Source: Anaerolineae bacterium
GTDB lineage: Bacteria; Chloroflexota; Anaerolineae; Aggregatilineales; Aggregatilineaceae
Reading direction: 5' to 3'
Length of the DNA stretch: 64,000 nt
Assembly (NCBI GenBank): GCA_027494015.1
Contig: JAOSJP010000001.1
Coordinates: 62,001 to 126,000 of the forward strand
Part shown: positions 6,954 to 17,800 of the stretch, one piece after another
How positions within the stretch are numbered: position 1 is the stretch's first letter
How the letters are laid out: every line of letters starts with the position of its first letter
Notes under the pieces: generated by a model
The model's database searches: none
The model's input: only the letters and a program-made list of their open reading frames with translations
What the model was told of the DNA's origin: nothing
Position numbers and translations under genes: made by a program

Positions 6954-8851
6954 TGACGAAGTGGCGGGCGTGGGCGCGACCGGGGCCTCTGCTGGTCGGG
7001 GCCAGCGCCGCCCTGGCGATTGTTCTGGCGTTGGACCTGATCCCCGCGCTGCGCGGGGGCGAGTTGCTGCACTGGCAGTGGCCGCACGAGCCGGTGACCC
7101 TGGGGCGCGCCGCCGTCCTGGTCATCGCCCTGGGCGCGTACTGTCTGGGCACAGCGCGCCTGGTCAGGGCAGGGCGCGGCGGATGGATCAGGGCCTGGGC
7201 AGTGCTGGGCGTCGTCGCTCTGTCCTTGCTGGTGACGTGGGTCCGCGCCGGGAATCCGCTGCGCGCACTGTACTACCGCACGGTCTCGCTGACGGCGACC
7301 GGGCCGTACACCGCCGCCGGGCTGATTGACTGGTCGGATGGAGCCTGGCATGACTGGTCGGCGGTGATGGTCGAGTTCCGCGAGATGAGCCAGCATGTGG
7401 CGCTCAGCCCGCCGGGGTTGCCCCTGATCTACGCTGGGGCGGCGCAGGGCTTTGACGCGGCGCCGGGCGCGGCACGCGCGCTGCAACGGGCGCTGGTGCC
7501 CCTCCAGTGCGATAATTACACGCTGCTGCACTTCACGGCACCAGAGTGGGGCACGGCGGTCGTCGGGCTGCTGATGCCCGTCTGGGCGGGGCTGACAGTC
7601 CTGCCGCTGTTCGCCGCGGCTCGCCGCCTGCAAGTGGGAGCGTGGTGGTTGGCCCCGTTGTGGGCGCTGGTGCCCGCCGCCCTCATGTTCGCCGGCTCGT
7701 GGAACACCGTGTATCCGGCGCTCAGTGTGGCGGCCTTCTGGCTGCTGCTGCGCGGCTACGAGGCGCGGCGCGGCGCAGTGTGGTGGGTGGGTGCCGGGCT
7801 GCTAACTGGAGTGCTGACCTTCGCCAACTTCTCGCTGGTGCCGCTGATCGGCCTGCTGGGGGCCTACGTGCTGCTGCGTCACGCCCTCAATGAGCGGCGC
7901 GGGCGGCCCTGGTGGTTCCCGCTGAGGGTGGGCGCGTGGTTCGCGCTGGGGCTGGCCCTGCCCTGGGCGCTGTGGTGGCTGGGCGCGGGCAGCACGCCCT
8001 GGGCGATGCTGGAGGTGGCCTTCGACCGGCACCTGGGACTGGACCGGCCCTACGTGCCCTGGCTGTGGATGCACACCTGGGAGTGGGCGCTGCTAGGCGG
8101 GCTGCCGCTGGTGATGGCCGCGTTGCTGGCGCTGGCGCGCTGGAGGCCGGGGCGTGATGTGTTGCCGCTGGCCCTCTTCGTCACGCTGGCAATGCTGGTG
8201 CTCAGCGGCATGGCGCGCGGCGAGACAGGCCGCGTCTGGCTGTTCTTCATGCCATTTGTCCTGCTGAGTGCCGGGCAATGGATTGCGCGGCTGGGCGATG
8301 CCGGGGAGCGTGCCCGTGCCTGGCGCGGTCTGTGGGCGGCGCAGGCCATGCTGCTGGTGGCTCTGGCGAGCACCTGGGCGGTGATGGGCGCGCCCGACGT
8401 GACCCCACGCCCGGAGCCGCCGCCAGCGATGGCCACCGTGCACGCGCATGACGCGCGGTTTGAGGCGGGCTTCCGGCTGGTGGGCTGGTCCGCCGAGGCG
8501 CAGGACGGTGCGATTCTGTTGCGCCTGAACTGGCAGAGCGAGCGCCAGATGACAACGCCTTACTACTTCGCGGCGCTGCCGGTGGCCCCTGATGGGACGC
8601 CGGGGGAGGCGGTCGTGTGGCAGCCGGACGGGGCGCGCTATCCGGTGACATGCTGGGTGCCGGGGCAGACGGTGACCGATACGGTGCGCCTGCCGCTGCC
8701 AGACTCGCCTGCGACGGGCAATTGGTTCATCAGCCTACAGGCGTTCGCGGATGCGGATCGCCCGCTAGACACGGTGCGTGTGCTGCTGCCAGACGGCACA
8801 AGCGACCGGCAGGTTGGGCTGGGGCCGGTGTGGGTTGGCGGGCCACAGTGA
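6953..8851 (+). CDS. polytopic membrane protein, GT-C-like, with C-terminal beta domain
   Basis: 632 residues. The ATG overlaps the methyltransferase stop by one base, so the longer open frame upstream is rejected. Roughly eleven hydrophobic helices occupy the first 450 residues. The first large loop contains LSPPGLPLIYAG, reminiscent of GT39-type proteins. From about residue 490 a soluble domain begins (FRLVGWSAEAQDGAILLRL, ending VGLGPVWVG), which looks like an extracytoplasmic beta-sandwich. I do not recognise a precise family. Context suggests an exported-glycan role. Confidence 0.7.
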   Translation: MTKWRAWARPGPLLVGASAALAIVLALDLIPALRGGELLHWQWPHEPVTLGRAAVLVIALGAYCLGTARLVRAGRGGWIRAWAVLGVVALSLLVTWVRAGNPLRALYYRTVSLTATGPYTAAGLIDWSDGAWHDWSAVMVEFREMSQHVALSPPGLPLIYAGAAQGFDAAPGAARALQRALVPLQCDNYTLLHFTAPEWGTAVVGLLMPVWAGLTVLPLFAAARRLQVGAWWLAPLWALVPAALMFAGSWNTVYPALSVAAFWLLLRGYEARRGAVWWVGAGLLTGVLTFANFSLVPLIGLLGAYVLLRHALNERRGRPWWFPLRVGAWFALGLALPWALWWLGAGSTPWAMLEVAFDRHLGLDRPYVPWLWMHTWEWALLGGLPLVMAALLALARWRPGRDVLPLALFVTLAMLVLSGMARGETGRVWLFFMPFVLLSAGQWIARLGDAGERARAWRGLWAAQAMLLVALASTWAVMGAPDVTPRPEPPPAMATVHAHDARFEAGFRLVGWSAEAQDGAILLRLNWQSERQMTTPYYFAALPVAPDGTPGEAVVWQPDGARYPVTCWVPGQTVTDTVRLPLPDSPATGNWFISLQAFADADRPLDTVRVLLPDGTSDRQVGLGPVWVGGPQ

Positions 8852-8928
8852 CGCCGCCCGCGCGTTGAATCGGGACCTGGCGCGCGACGAGCGCGCGCTG
8901 TAGCCCTGGGTATTCAAGCGGATGATGG

Positions 8929-11900
8929 ATGGACGAACACACTCCCGAATATGTCACTGAGACAGGTCTTGCCGGCTCCGCGCCATCTGACGTTGCCGGC
9001 GGGCAGGAACGGGCGGCCCAGCGGGACGAGGGGACAGCAGAGAGTCCGTTGAGCACCTCAGTGGTCTTTGAAGACCTGACACTGGCCCAGGCGCTCGCCT
9101 ACCTGGTCTGGCGGCCCCGCGACACGGCGCGGCTGCTGTGGACGGTGCTGATCCGCGACGCAGAGTCGGCAGAGTCACGCGCCGAACAGCCGCTGCCAGA
9201 GATCGCAGGCATTCCCACGCTGCCCTTGCCCGCCGCAGAGCCGGAATCGCTCGCCGCAGCGGCGCTCCCGCCTGCGATTGGCGAGCCGGAAGAGGGCGGT
9301 TGGCGGGCATTGGCGTGGACGCCGGGCGTCCGCGCGGCTGCGGTGTGGATCGGCGTGGTGGCTCTGGCGGTGCTGCTGGCGCTGCGCGGCGGAGCGGTGC
9401 TCTTCGATGCGGCGCGCACGCCGATGCTGCGTGTGACTCGCAACCCGAACGGCGCGGAGCTGTGGCTCCTGCTGGCGGGGGCGCTCTTCGCGGGGGTTGA
9501 GCTGTGGGATGCGCGGCGCTGGTGGGCGGCGCGCCTGCCGGATGCTAACCGGCGGCTGTGGGCGCGCTTCCACGCCAACGCTCTGGCGCACCTGTGGGTC
9601 GCCGGGCTGCTGGTCGCGGCGCTGGCGCTGCTCGTCCTGGCGATGCTCGGCCTGGGCGGGCTGATCGGTGCGGCGCTGTGGATCGCCCTGGCGCTGGCCG
9701 TGTGGATGAGCACGCTGCTCGGCACGATGCCGCCCCCGGCAGAGTTGCCGTCGGACGCCGCGAGCGATCTGCCGCCGGAATCTGCCGGGGCGGGCGGCGA
9801 AGTGTTCGTGGTGCATTCGGCGCTGCGGACGGCGCAGCCCCTCCCCGCAGCGCGCCCGACAGCGGTTGGCTGGCCTGTCCGCGCCCTGCTGATCGTCCCG
9901 GCGGCACTGCTGTCGGTCCTGACCATCCGCTGGAACGTGGCGCGCGACTCTGCGGGCACTATCCGCGACGTGGTGATCACCGGGCGCGGGGCGCTGGCCT
10001 GGGCGCTGAGCGTGGCCTTGTGGGTTGTTGTGCTGGCCGGCGTCCCTCGGCGGCTCCCGGCGATCCGGCGCGCGTGGTCATGGCGGGCGCTGATGAGCTG
10101 GCCCACGCTGGCGCTGATCGCCATCCTCGCGCTGGGCGCGACCTTCCGGCTGTACGCGCTGGACTCCACGCCGCCGGAGATGACCAGCGATCACATGGAG
10201 AAGGTGCTCGACGCGCTGAAGGTGCACGACGGTCACTACGCCGTGTTCTTCGCCAACAACGGCGGGCGCGAAGCGTTTCAGATGTACCTGGTGGCGCTGA
10301 TCGCCGGGCCGCTGGGCGTGGGCTTCAACTTCACGGCGCTGAAGCTGGCAACCGTGCTCGAAGGGCTGCTGACGCTGCCCGCGCTGTGGTGGATGGCCCG
10401 CCAGGTGATCGGCACGGCGACGGAGCGCGACCGCGAGCTTGGCCACTGGGTCGGGATCGCGCTGGCCGGGCTGGTGGCGATCAGCGGGTGGCATGTCATG
10501 CTCTCGCGGCTGGGGCTGCGCATTGTCCTGACGCCGCTGACGACCGCGCTGGCGATTGGCTTTCTGGCGCGGGCCATGCGCGGCGCGCGGACGCGCGACT
10601 TCGCCGCGCTGGGCGGTGTGTTGGGGGTGGGCATCTACCTGTACCAGGCCAACCGGATGCTGCCCATCGTGGTGGTGATCGGCCTGGCGCTGGCCGGGGC
10701 GGGGGCGCTGCGAGCATCGCGCGAGCGGTGGCGCTGCCTGGGCGAGGCGGCGGGGCTGGTGGTGCTGGCGGTCACTCCGCTGGCGGCGCTGGCCTACGCG
10801 GGGAGCGTGCTGGCGGAGGCGGCTGACCCTGGCGCGCGGGAGACGGGCGAGACTTTCAAGCTCTACCTGCCGGTGCTGGCTATGGCCTGGCTGGGCGGGC
10901 TGGCGCTGGCCCTGCGCGCCTGGCACGATAACCGGCTGCTGGTGCTGGCGCGCGGGCTGCTGATCGCGGGGGTGGTGGCGCTGGCGCTCTACCTGCCCAT
11001 GTACCATTACAGCCAGATCAACCCTGACGAGTTCTGGAACCGCACGCGCGGGCGCATGTTCGGCGACCTCGCTTTCGTGCGCACTGATGAAGCCGGACAG
11101 CAAGAGTTCTACGAGCCGTCGCTGAGTGAGCAGATCGAGCGCTTTTGGGATCAGCGCGATGTGTTCCTGACGAACTATGCCGACGCGCTGCGCATGTTTC
11201 ACTGGGAAGGCGACGTGGCCTGGATCAACAATGCCGGCGTCCGCCCGGCGCTGGGGCCGACCCTGGGCGGGCTGGCCCTGCTCGGTGTGGTCGTCTGGGC
11301 GGTGTGGGTCTTCCGCCGGCGCGACCCGGCGCTGTGGCTGCTGCCAGCCTGCCTCCTGGTCATGCTGCTGCCAACGGCGCTTACCCTGGCTTACACCATC
11401 GAGAATCCCAGCTTCTCGCGGGCCAGCGGCGCGCTGCCGCCCGTGTTCATGCTGGCGGCACTGCCTGTTGGGGCGCTGGGCTGGCGGCTGAGCCGCGCCG
11501 TGTGGGGTGGCAGGCGCATTCCGGTGGGGCGCGTGCTGGCGCTGGCGCTGCTGGCGCTGCTGCTGTGGCAGGGCATCGGGCCGGAGTGGGACGGGTACTT
11601 CGGCGACTACCGCCTCAGCTACAGCCATAGCTGGCGACCCTACCGCGAGATCAGCCGACCGCTGCGCGAGTTCGCGCAGGGCGAGGGAGCTTTCGGCAAT
11701 GCCTTCGTGGTCGCCTATCCGCACTGGCTGGATCATCGCATCCTGGGGACGATGGCCGGCGACATCCGCTGGCCGAACGGCCTGGAAGACCGCGAAGTGC
11801 TGCTGCCCCGGATCGCCGCCAACCAGGGCACGGCCTACGCCTACGACCCCGCGCGCCCGCTGTTCGTGATGTACAACCCGGCAGACGTGGACACGGCGGC

Positions 11901-12027
11901 GTACCTGGCGGAGCTGTTCCCCGGCGGCGAGACCAGGCTGTTCCAGTACCGCTATGAGACAGGCCCCGGTGTTTACAGCCAGGACGAGTTCTACATCTAC
12001 CAGGTATGGGCCGGAGAGCTTCCTTGA
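8929..12027 (+). CDS. glycosyltransferase family 39-like giant membrane protein
   Basis: 1032 residues. An acidic, low-complexity cytoplasmic N-terminus of about 120 residues precedes a first membrane block (residues 125-270). A PMT-like core begins near residue 385: LYALDSTPPEMTSDHMEKVLDALK, then NNGGREAFQMYLVALIAG, then many helices. The acidic loop after the first core helix is where GT-C enzymes bind the polyprenyl-phosphate sugar; here it reads TSDHMEK. The C-terminal 170 residues are soluble (YSHSWRPYREISRPLREFA...). The N-terminal extra membrane block is unusual for GT39. Substrate unknown. Confidence 0.8.
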   Translation: MDEHTPEYVTETGLAGSAPSDVAGGQERAAQRDEGTAESPLSTSVVFEDLTLAQALAYLVWRPRDTARLLWTVLIRDAESAESRAEQPLPEIAGIPTLPLPAAEPESLAAAALPPAIGEPEEGGWRALAWTPGVRAAAVWIGVVALAVLLALRGGAVLFDAARTPMLRVTRNPNGAELWLLLAGALFAGVELWDARRWWAARLPDANRRLWARFHANALAHLWVAGLLVAALALLVLAMLGLGGLIGAALWIALALAVWMSTLLGTMPPPAELPSDAASDLPPESAGAGGEVFVVHSALRTAQPLPAARPTAVGWPVRALLIVPAALLSVLTIRWNVARDSAGTIRDVVITGRGALAWALSVALWVVVLAGVPRRLPAIRRAWSWRALMSWPTLALIAILALGATFRLYALDSTPPEMTSDHMEKVLDALKVHDGHYAVFFANNGGREAFQMYLVALIAGPLGVGFNFTALKLATVLEGLLTLPALWWMARQVIGTATERDRELGHWVGIALAGLVAISGWHVMLSRLGLRIVLTPLTTALAIGFLARAMRGARTRDFAALGGVLGVGIYLYQANRMLPIVVVIGLALAGAGALRASRERWRCLGEAAGLVVLAVTPLAALAYAGSVLAEAADPGARETGETFKLYLPVLAMAWLGGLALALRAWHDNRLLVLARGLLIAGVVALALYLPMYHYSQINPDEFWNRTRGRMFGDLAFVRTDEAGQQEFYEPSLSEQIERFWDQRDVFLTNYADALRMFHWEGDVAWINNAGVRPALGPTLGGLALLGVVVWAVWVFRRRDPALWLLPACLLVMLLPTALTLAYTIENPSFSRASGALPPVFMLAALPVGALGWRLSRAVWGGRRIPVGRVLALALLALLLWQGIGPEWDGYFGDYRLSYSHSWRPYREISRPLREFAQGEGAFGNAFVVAYPHWLDHRILGTMAGDIRWPNGLEDREVLLPRIAANQGTAYAYDPARPLFVMYNPADVDTAAYLAELFPGGETRLFQYRYETGPGVYSQDEFYIYQVWAGELP

Positions 12028-12125
12028 GGCGCGCCCGCTGCTGAGGAAGCGGCGGGGCGGGCGTGTAGTGTAGAGGATCGCTTGCGGCGCGGCTGCCCCA
12101 AGCGCACACCTGCGAGTGACGACTG

Positions 12126-14831
12126 TTGACGAACGATAGCCTGTATTCCGAGTCAAATCAGCCCCTAGCAGACGACGAGCAGCCCACCGCGCTGGAGGCG
12201 GACGCCACCTCTGCCGCCGAGCCGCAGTCCGCGCCGATGCCTGCGCGCCCGCGCCGCGTCCGCCGCGCGGACGCGCTGTGCTACGGGCTGCTGGTGGTGG
12301 TGCTGGCGGTGGCGGCCTGGCTGCGCTTTGACGCGCAGAACTGGGACGACTACTCGCACCTGCACCCCGACGAGCGCTTCCTGACCGATGTGGTCAGTCT
12401 GCTGGGCAGCTCGCTCCAGTTCACCGACAGATCGCCAGAGGAACAAGCGGCGCACCGCGCCCGCTGTGAAGCGCGCTACCCGGCGGGGGGCGATGACCCC
12501 TTCGAGTCGCTGCTGGGCGCGGGGCGGGGCGGCTATTTCGACGCAGAATGCTCTCCGCTCAACCCCAACAACATCGGCAAGGGCCTCTACGTCTACGGCG
12601 AGTTCCCGCTGTTCACCGTGCACGCGGCGGGCGTGGCCCGCTCGCAGCTTTCGCGCGAGTATCACGCGCTGCTGCTGGCCTTCGACGAGGACGGCGTTGT
12701 TGATCACGCGGTGACGACGCACTGGGAAGGCTACAGCGGCGCGCAGCTTGTCGGGCGGAGCGTGTCCGCGCTGGCCGACTGGCTGACGGTCGGGCTGCTG
12801 TTCCTGCTGGGGCGGCGGCTGTACGGGCGCTGGACGGGCCTGCTGGCGGCGGCGCTGTACGGCGTGGCCGCTTTTCCAATCCAGCAGTCGCACTTCTGGA
12901 CGGTGGACGCCTTCACCGCGTTCTGGACGACGCTGGCCCTCTATTTCGCCGCGCGCGTCGTGGATGGCGCGGGGCTGCGCCAGGGGCCAATCGCTCTGTG
13001 GTACGCGTTGATCTGGCTCGGCGGGGCGGTGTGGGACGCCGGCGCGAACGGCTATCCGGTGATCGGGCTGCTGTCGCTGGGCATGGGCGGGCTGCTGGCG
13101 CTTGTTCTGCTGTCGGCGGCGAGCGCGTGGGGAGGGCGGCGGCGGGCATGGCTGCCCGGCCTGGCCGGGGTGATCGCTTCGCTGGCGCACCTGGCGCTGT
13201 GGGCCGCGCTCGATCTGCTCGCCCCGCACGAGCTGACGCTGACGCGCGACCTGCTGGCCCTGGGCGCGGCCAGCCTGGTCTACGCGCTGGTGGTGCTGGC
13301 GATTTACGTGGCGGCGGGCGCCGTCCGGCGGCGGGCGCGCGGCGAAGCTCCGGCGCGGGGAGGCACGACGGCCATCGGTGTGGCGGTCGGCCTGCTGTGG
13401 ATCGGGCTGGTGGCCGGCGTCCTGGCCGGAATGCTGGCGGCGTGGGCGACGCTGTTCGTCGCGCTGGCGGCGACGCTGCTGCTCGTCTGGGACACGACCG
13501 AGCTGACCGACTACGCCCTTTTTGGGGTGGCCCTGGGTGGAGCGGTAGCCAGCCGGATCAACGTCGCGCCGCTGGCCGGGATCATCGTCGTGGCGGCGGG
13601 GCTGCGCGCGCTGCCCGCCCTGGACGCGGCGCTGCACCGCTCGCAGCGGTGGCGGCTGATCGCCTCCGCCCTCACCGGCGTGCTGACGGCGGCGCTGCTG
13701 TCGCTGATCGTCTTCCGGCTGTTGCAGCCGCACGCCTTCCTGGGGCCGGGCATCTTCGGGCTGAAGTTCAACCCCGGCTGGCGCGAGGACATCGCCGAGG
13801 CCGCGCACCTGACTTCCGGCGAATGGGACGGCCCGCCCGATCACCAGTGGGCCAGCCGCATCCCGTATCTCTATTCCTGGCGCAATATCGTTCTGTGGGG
13901 GTTTGGTCTTCCCCTGGGGCTGCTGGCCTGGGGAGGGTGGGCCTGGGCTGGCCTGTCTGTGCTGCGCGCGCGCCGGGGATGGACGCGCCACGCAATTCCC
14001 GTCGCGTGGATACTGGTCATCTTCGGCTGGCTGGGCGGGCGCTGGGTGACGACCATGCGCTACTTCCTGCCGATCTACCCGGCGCTGGCGCTGCTGGGCG
14101 CGTGGGCGCTGCTGGCGCTGCTGGGCGCGGCGCGCAGACGTCACCACCTGGGCCTGCGGCGCGGGCGGCTGGCGCTGGCCGGCGCGGTGGCGCTGCTGGT
14201 GATCGTCACCGGCTACACGGCGCTCTACGGCTTCGCCTTCCACACCATTCACCGCCAGCAGCTCACCCGCGTGGCGGCGTCGCGCTGGTTCCAGGAATTC
14301 GTGCCGGGCGACTTCGGCGTCTGGGTGGAGGGCGACGACGGGACGCGGCAGATGGTCAACATCGGGCGGGCGTATGTCGCGCCGCCGCCCACCGTCACGC
14401 GCCTCGAGCAGGGCGAGACGGTCGAGCTGCCCTTCACGGTATATGCTGACGCCCGGCTGACCGGCATCACCTTCAACCGCCTGCTCGACCCGCTGGCCGA
14501 TGCGGAGCCGGAGGCGCTGCGCGTGCGCGTCTTCAGGGACGATCCGGCGTTGGGGCGGCAGCTTGTCTTCGAGGACACGATCCGCGCAGACCTGGCGCAG
14601 ACGGACTCGGTCTACGGGCAGGCATACACGGTTGAGCCGGTTGATGACGTGCTGCTGGCTGCGCCGCCCGACCCGAACGCGCAGCCCGCGCCCTACCTGC
14701 TGGAAGTCACCGCCGTGCAGGGCGGGCCGCTGACCTCGCTGCGCGACGTGCCCAGCGCGGCGGGAGCGGTGCTCAGCGACATCTCGCTGGCGCTGCGGGA
14801 CCGTGGCGGATGGCGCGCCGGCGACGGTTGA
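12126..14831 (+). CDS. GT39-like membrane protein (N-terminal half of a probable GT39-DUF2298 polypeptide)
   Basis: 901 residues, probably starting at TTG 12126. After a disordered N-terminus and one helix comes WDDYSHLHPDERFLTDVVS, the acidic loop of the family, then about a dozen helices up to residue 700. A beta-rich soluble segment follows (VELPFTVYADARLTGITFN...). The C-terminus overlaps the next ORF by 29 bases in another frame. The beta-rich segment seems to continue in that ORF, so the two may be one chain of about 2340 residues interrupted by a single extra base near 14801. Otherwise they are an overlapping translationally coupled pair. Confidence 0.75.
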   Translation: MTNDSLYSESNQPLADDEQPTALEADATSAAEPQSAPMPARPRRVRRADALCYGLLVVVLAVAAWLRFDAQNWDDYSHLHPDERFLTDVVSLLGSSLQFTDRSPEEQAAHRARCEARYPAGGDDPFESLLGAGRGGYFDAECSPLNPNNIGKGLYVYGEFPLFTVHAAGVARSQLSREYHALLLAFDEDGVVDHAVTTHWEGYSGAQLVGRSVSALADWLTVGLLFLLGRRLYGRWTGLLAAALYGVAAFPIQQSHFWTVDAFTAFWTTLALYFAARVVDGAGLRQGPIALWYALIWLGGAVWDAGANGYPVIGLLSLGMGGLLALVLLSAASAWGGRRRAWLPGLAGVIASLAHLALWAALDLLAPHELTLTRDLLALGAASLVYALVVLAIYVAAGAVRRRARGEAPARGGTTAIGVAVGLLWIGLVAGVLAGMLAAWATLFVALAATLLLVWDTTELTDYALFGVALGGAVASRINVAPLAGIIVVAAGLRALPALDAALHRSQRWRLIASALTGVLTAALLSLIVFRLLQPHAFLGPGIFGLKFNPGWREDIAEAAHLTSGEWDGPPDHQWASRIPYLYSWRNIVLWGFGLPLGLLAWGGWAWAGLSVLRARRGWTRHAIPVAWILVIFGWLGGRWVTTMRYFLPIYPALALLGAWALLALLGAARRRHHLGLRRGRLALAGAVALLVIVTGYTALYGFAFHTIHRQQLTRVAASRWFQEFVPGDFGVWVEGDDGTRQMVNIGRAYVAPPPTVTRLEQGETVELPFTVYADARLTGITFNRLLDPLADAEPEALRVRVFRDDPALGRQLVFEDTIRADLAQTDSVYGQAYTVEPVDDVLLAAPPDPNAQPAPYLLEVTAVQGGPLTSLRDVPSAAGAVLSDISLALRDRGGWRAGDG

Positions 14832-17800
14832 CCTCAATTTCGAGGCGCAGCCGCTCCTGCGCGGGCACGGCGACGACATCCCCATGACGCCGACGCACTG
14901 GACGGTTGGCGGGAGCGACGCCCTCGCGTTCGAGATTCCCATTGACGGGGTAATCCGCGAGATCGAGGTTCTTCACCTGGGCGACCCGCTGCGCGACTCC
15001 GGCGAAGAGGCCGTCCGCCTGACGCTGACCGCGCCCGACGGGACGCAGACCTCGACGGTGCTGCGCGGCGACTTCAACGAGGGGGCGAACCCGCTCGGCC
15101 CGCCGCAGGTGGCTGTCTTCGACCCGCCGCTGCGCGTGGAGCGCCTGGACGCCAGCGGCCAGCGCCAGCTTGCCACGCTGACGGTGGAGGCGCTCGACCC
15201 GGTGTACACCTCCGGCGCGGTGATCGCCTGGGAGGGCGACTGGGACGACCCGATCCCCTGGACGGTGTGCCCGCTGCCCGACGATGTGGTCTACCGCGAC
15301 GATCTGCCGTCGGGCCTGTCTTCGTATGACTGCCCGGCGGTGAATATGTTCGGCCCGCACGTGCAGGGCATCAAGCTGTGGATGGTGGCCGAAGACAACG
15401 AAGAGAAAATCACGGCGATGACCGGGGCGCTCGACCAGGCTGATTATCTGGTCATCTCCAGCAACCGCTTCTATGACTCGCTGTCGCGCATCCCCTGGCG
15501 CTGGCCGATGAGCCTGGCTTTCTACGAGGCGCTGTTCGACGGGCGGCTGGGCTATGAGCTGGTGCGCCAGTTTGAGTCCGCGCCGCAGCTTGGCCCTTTC
15601 CGCATCCGCGACCAGGTGACGCCGCTGGACGACCTGCCCGCCTGGGTCAACGAGCACTGGGAGGCCGAGGAAGCCTTCAGCGTCTACGATCACCCCATTG
15701 TGCTCGTCTTCAAGAAGACGGACGCCTATTCGCCGGAGACCGTGCGGGCGCTGCTGGAGAGCGTGACCATTCGCCCGGTGCGCTCGGCCTATCCCGGCTA
15801 TGTGGCCGACCCGGAGCCGGTCGGCGTGGTGACCTGGCGCGCCCAGGAATCAACGCAAAGCCCGACGCTGCTGCATTTCGACGCTGACAAGTGGGAGACT
15901 CAGCGGGCGGGCGGCACCTGGCGCGACCTCTTTGACCCGGACTCGCTCCTCAACCGCAGCCAGATCGCGGCGCTGATCGCCTGGTGGCTGCTGATCGTGC
16001 TGGCGGGGTGGATCGCCTGGCCGCTGCTGTTTGTGGCGCTGCCCGCGCTGCCGGATCGCGCTTATCCGGCGGCCAAGATCGCCGCCTGGCTGATCGTCGC
16101 CTGGGTCGCCTGGGCGGGCGGGACGCTCGGCCTGCGCACGTGGTCGCGCGGCGGGCTGGCGCTGCTTCTGCTGGCGCTGGCCGCGCTGAGCCTGGCCGCC
16201 GTCTGGCGGCGGCGGGGGCAGCTCGCCGCCTACGTGCGCGCCAACTGGCGCTTCCTGCTGGCGATGGAGGCGCTGACCCTGGCGCTGTTCCTGGCCTTCG
16301 TGGGCGTGCGCCTGACCAACCCCGACCTGTGGCACGGCAGCTTCGGCGGCGAGAAGCCGATGGACTTCGCCTACTTCAACGCCGTGCTGCGCAGCACGGT
16401 CTTCCCGCCGCTCGACCCCTGGTTCTCCGGCGGGTACATCAACTACTACTACTTCGGCTATGTGATCGTCGGCGCGCCGGTCAAGCTGCTGGGCATCGCC
16501 CCGTCGGTGGCTTATAACCTGATCATCCCGGCGCTGTTCGCCATGACGGGCATCGGCGTGTTCAGCGTTGCCTACAACTGGGTGCGGGCGCGCTCGGCCA
16601 GGCCGGGGCAGAGCGCCTCACCCCCTAAATCCCCCTCTCCAGCCGAGCCAGAGAGGGGGACTTCGCCGCTCGACGTAGGGGCGTATCGCCATACGCCCCT
16701 ACGAGGCGGGGCGGGGCAGGGTACTGCCTATGTGGAGCCGCGCCCCCCGCAGGGCAACGCCTGGCTGGCCGGGCTGCTGGCGCTGCTGCTGGCGATGGTG
16801 CTCGGCAACCTGGGCACGCTGCACGTCGTGGTGACCAACATCGCCGCGCTGGACGGCTGGTCGCAGCCATCGCTGTACGAGCAGGTGCGTCGCCAGGAGG
16901 CCCAGGCGCAGCGCGACCGGCTCTACCAGAAGTTTTACGCGGAGGAGGTCAAGGACTTCCGCGCGGAGCATGGCGGCCAGGAGCCGGTCGAGGCGGGCGA
17001 CATGTTCGCCGTGACTGACGCCGCTCAGCGCCGGGTAGAGGCGACTATCGAGGACTACGCCGAGCACCCGCCGCTGCTGCGCCTGTGGCAGTATGAGCTG
17101 GGCAACCTGCGCGAGCAGATCGGGGCGTTCTTCGGCGGACTGAGCAAGGTGCTGGACGGGCAGCCGCTGCCCATGGCCACACACCGCTGGTACTGGGGGC
17201 CGACGCGCATTATCAGCGAATTGCCGGACGGGGCCGGGCGCGGGGCCATCGCCGAGATGCCCTACTTCACTTTCCTCTACGGCGATCTGCACGCGCACAT
17301 GATCGCCTTCCCGGTGACGCTGCTGGTGCTGCTCTGGCTGCTGGCCGAGATCCTCGGGGCGGGGCACGCGCTGCGCACCTGGTGGGAGGCGGGGCTGGCC
17401 CTGGCCCTGGGCGCGCTGGCCGTCGGCGTGCTGCGCCCGACCAACTCCTGGGACTGGATCACGTACCTGCTGCTGGGCATCGCCGGGCTGACTTTCGTCG
17501 CCTGGCTGGGCGCTGTGCGGGCGCGGCGCGGCGATCCGCCGCCGGAGATCGCCGGGCGGCTGTGGGGTTGGCTGCGTCCGGGCCAGGCGCGCGAGCTGTG
17601 GCTGGTTCTGCTCGTGCTGCCCGTGGCGTTGGCCGCCCGCGTGGGCTTCTACTTCGTCCAGCGCGCCCTGGCCGACCAGGAGGCGGCGCGTGGGGCCAGA
17701 GTGGAGCCGGTGACGCTCAGCCCCTCCAGCGCCGTCGCCTGGATGATCGCCGGGCTGGCCCTGGTCGTCGCCCTGTACGCCGCCGCGCTGATCGCGGCGC

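Noticed and set aside
12165..14942. Long minus-strand open frame of 925 codons opposite the GT39-like gene
   Set aside because: Antisense shadow: Gln/Arg/His-rich, low-complexity composition without domains, caused by high GC in the third codon position of the real gene.
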